In this document: positions 20,251 through 20,489 of the stretch, piece by piece
Layout of the letters: the number at the start of each line of letters is the position of its first letter
Numbering within the stretch: the first letter of the stretch is position 1
Assembly (NCBI GenBank): GCA_036570545.1
Contig: DATCXZ010000081.1
Location: 1 to 20,489 of the forward strand
Direction of reading: 5' to 3'
DNA: 20,489 nucleotides
Source: Pelagibius sp036570545
Lineage (GTDB): Bacteria; Pseudomonadota; Alphaproteobacteria; Kiloniellales; Kiloniellaceae
Notes under the pieces: generated by a model
The model's input: only the letters and a program-made list of their open reading frames with translations
Told to the model about the DNA's origin: nothing
Databases searched by the model: none
Position numbers and translations under genes: made by a program

Positions 20251-20489
20251 ATGGAGCTCTGCGTTGCGGGGGAGCCTGTCCACGGCGGCAGCGGCGGCCG
20301 CGCCTTCGATCCGACCCTTCCGCTCACCGTCTTCCTGCACGGCGCCGGCATGGACCACACCGTCTGGGCGCTGCCGGCGCGCTACTTCGCGCACCGCGGC
20401 CGTGCCGTGCTGGCGGCCGACCTGCCCGGCCACGGCAAGTCCGGGGGCGCGCCGCTGAAGTCCATCGCCGAGATGGCGGACTGGGTGGC
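20251..20489 (+). CDS. Alpha/beta hydrolase, N-terminal part (3' end outside window)
   Basis: The frame opens at ATG 20251, seven bases after the metY stop, and runs off the window end after about 79 codons. The translation contains LTVFLHGAGMDHTVWALPAR, the first core strand and the HGxG oxyanion turn of alpha/beta hydrolases. It is followed by VLAADLPGHGKSGGAP, the family's D-x-P-G-H-G-x-S stretch. The nucleophile elbow and the rest of the catalytic triad lie beyond the window. Close spacing suggests co-transcription with metY. The substrate is unknown; a homoserine acetyltransferase role cannot be inferred from this much sequence. Confidence 0.8.
   Translation, partial: MELCVAGEPVHGGSGGRAFDPTLPLTVFLHGAGMDHTVWALPARYFAHRGRAVLAADLPGHGKSGGAPLKSIAEMADWV

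Overview
The window is a GC-rich stretch of bacterial chromosome. Gene content and intergenic repeats point to a heterotrophic alphaproteobacterium, possibly Rhodospirillales or a relative; this placement is inference from recognised families, not a computed assignment. The families are a tctCBA/tctDE pair, a sigma54-type dctPQM operon, an ScfR-type acyl-CoA regulator, D-3-hydroxybutyrate dehydrogenase, and paired palindromic repeats of the alphaproteobacterial kind. No phage, transposase, CRISPR array, tRNA or rRNA was seen.

Layout. (1) 1-1190: the 3' part of an MFS permease, a small convergent membrane protein and a dispersed repeat. (2) 1184-7582: a tripartite tricarboxylate transporter, tctC-tctB-tctA on the minus strand. 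Diverging from it are a TctD-like response regulator, a TctE-like kinase and a periplasmic binding protein with no permease, coupled by ATGA overlap. The shared 136-bp intergenic region holds a GAACCTGTC direct repeat with an 11-bp period, a good candidate operator for the regulator. (3) 7591-10318: a ketopantoate-reductase-like oxidoreductase divergent from a 468-aa XRE/ImmA-IrrE-like/ScfR regulator with a C-terminal cysteine cluster. (4) 10414-13750: a dctPQM TRAP transporter behind a textbook -24/-12 sigma54 promoter, with a strong hairpin between dctP and dctQ. (5) 13771-16146: a PLDc_N-like small membrane protein, an AEC-family carrier and D-3-hydroxybutyrate dehydrogenase, framed by two inverted pairs of REP-like palindromes. 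(6) 16185-17868: a Prx5-type peroxiredoxin and a two-gene unit of a membrane protein (DUF6644-like) and a small Tat-exported protein (DUF6152-like). (7) 17869-18947: about 1.08 kb without a credible protein gene. It holds two large hairpin repeats, two stretches that look like independently terminated small RNAs, an exact DnaA box and the leader of the next gene. (8) 18948-20489: O-acetylhomoserine sulfhydrylase (metY-type) followed closely by the start of an alpha/beta hydrolase.

Functionally the window is rich in carboxylate uptake and use: a TTT system with its own sensor, a TRAP system, an AEC carrier, 3-hydroxybutyrate oxidation and a short-chain acyl-CoA-type regulator. I found no clear new multi-gene defence or mobile system. 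The least explained features are non-coding (17.9-18.95 kb) and the permease-less binding protein coupled to the kinase.
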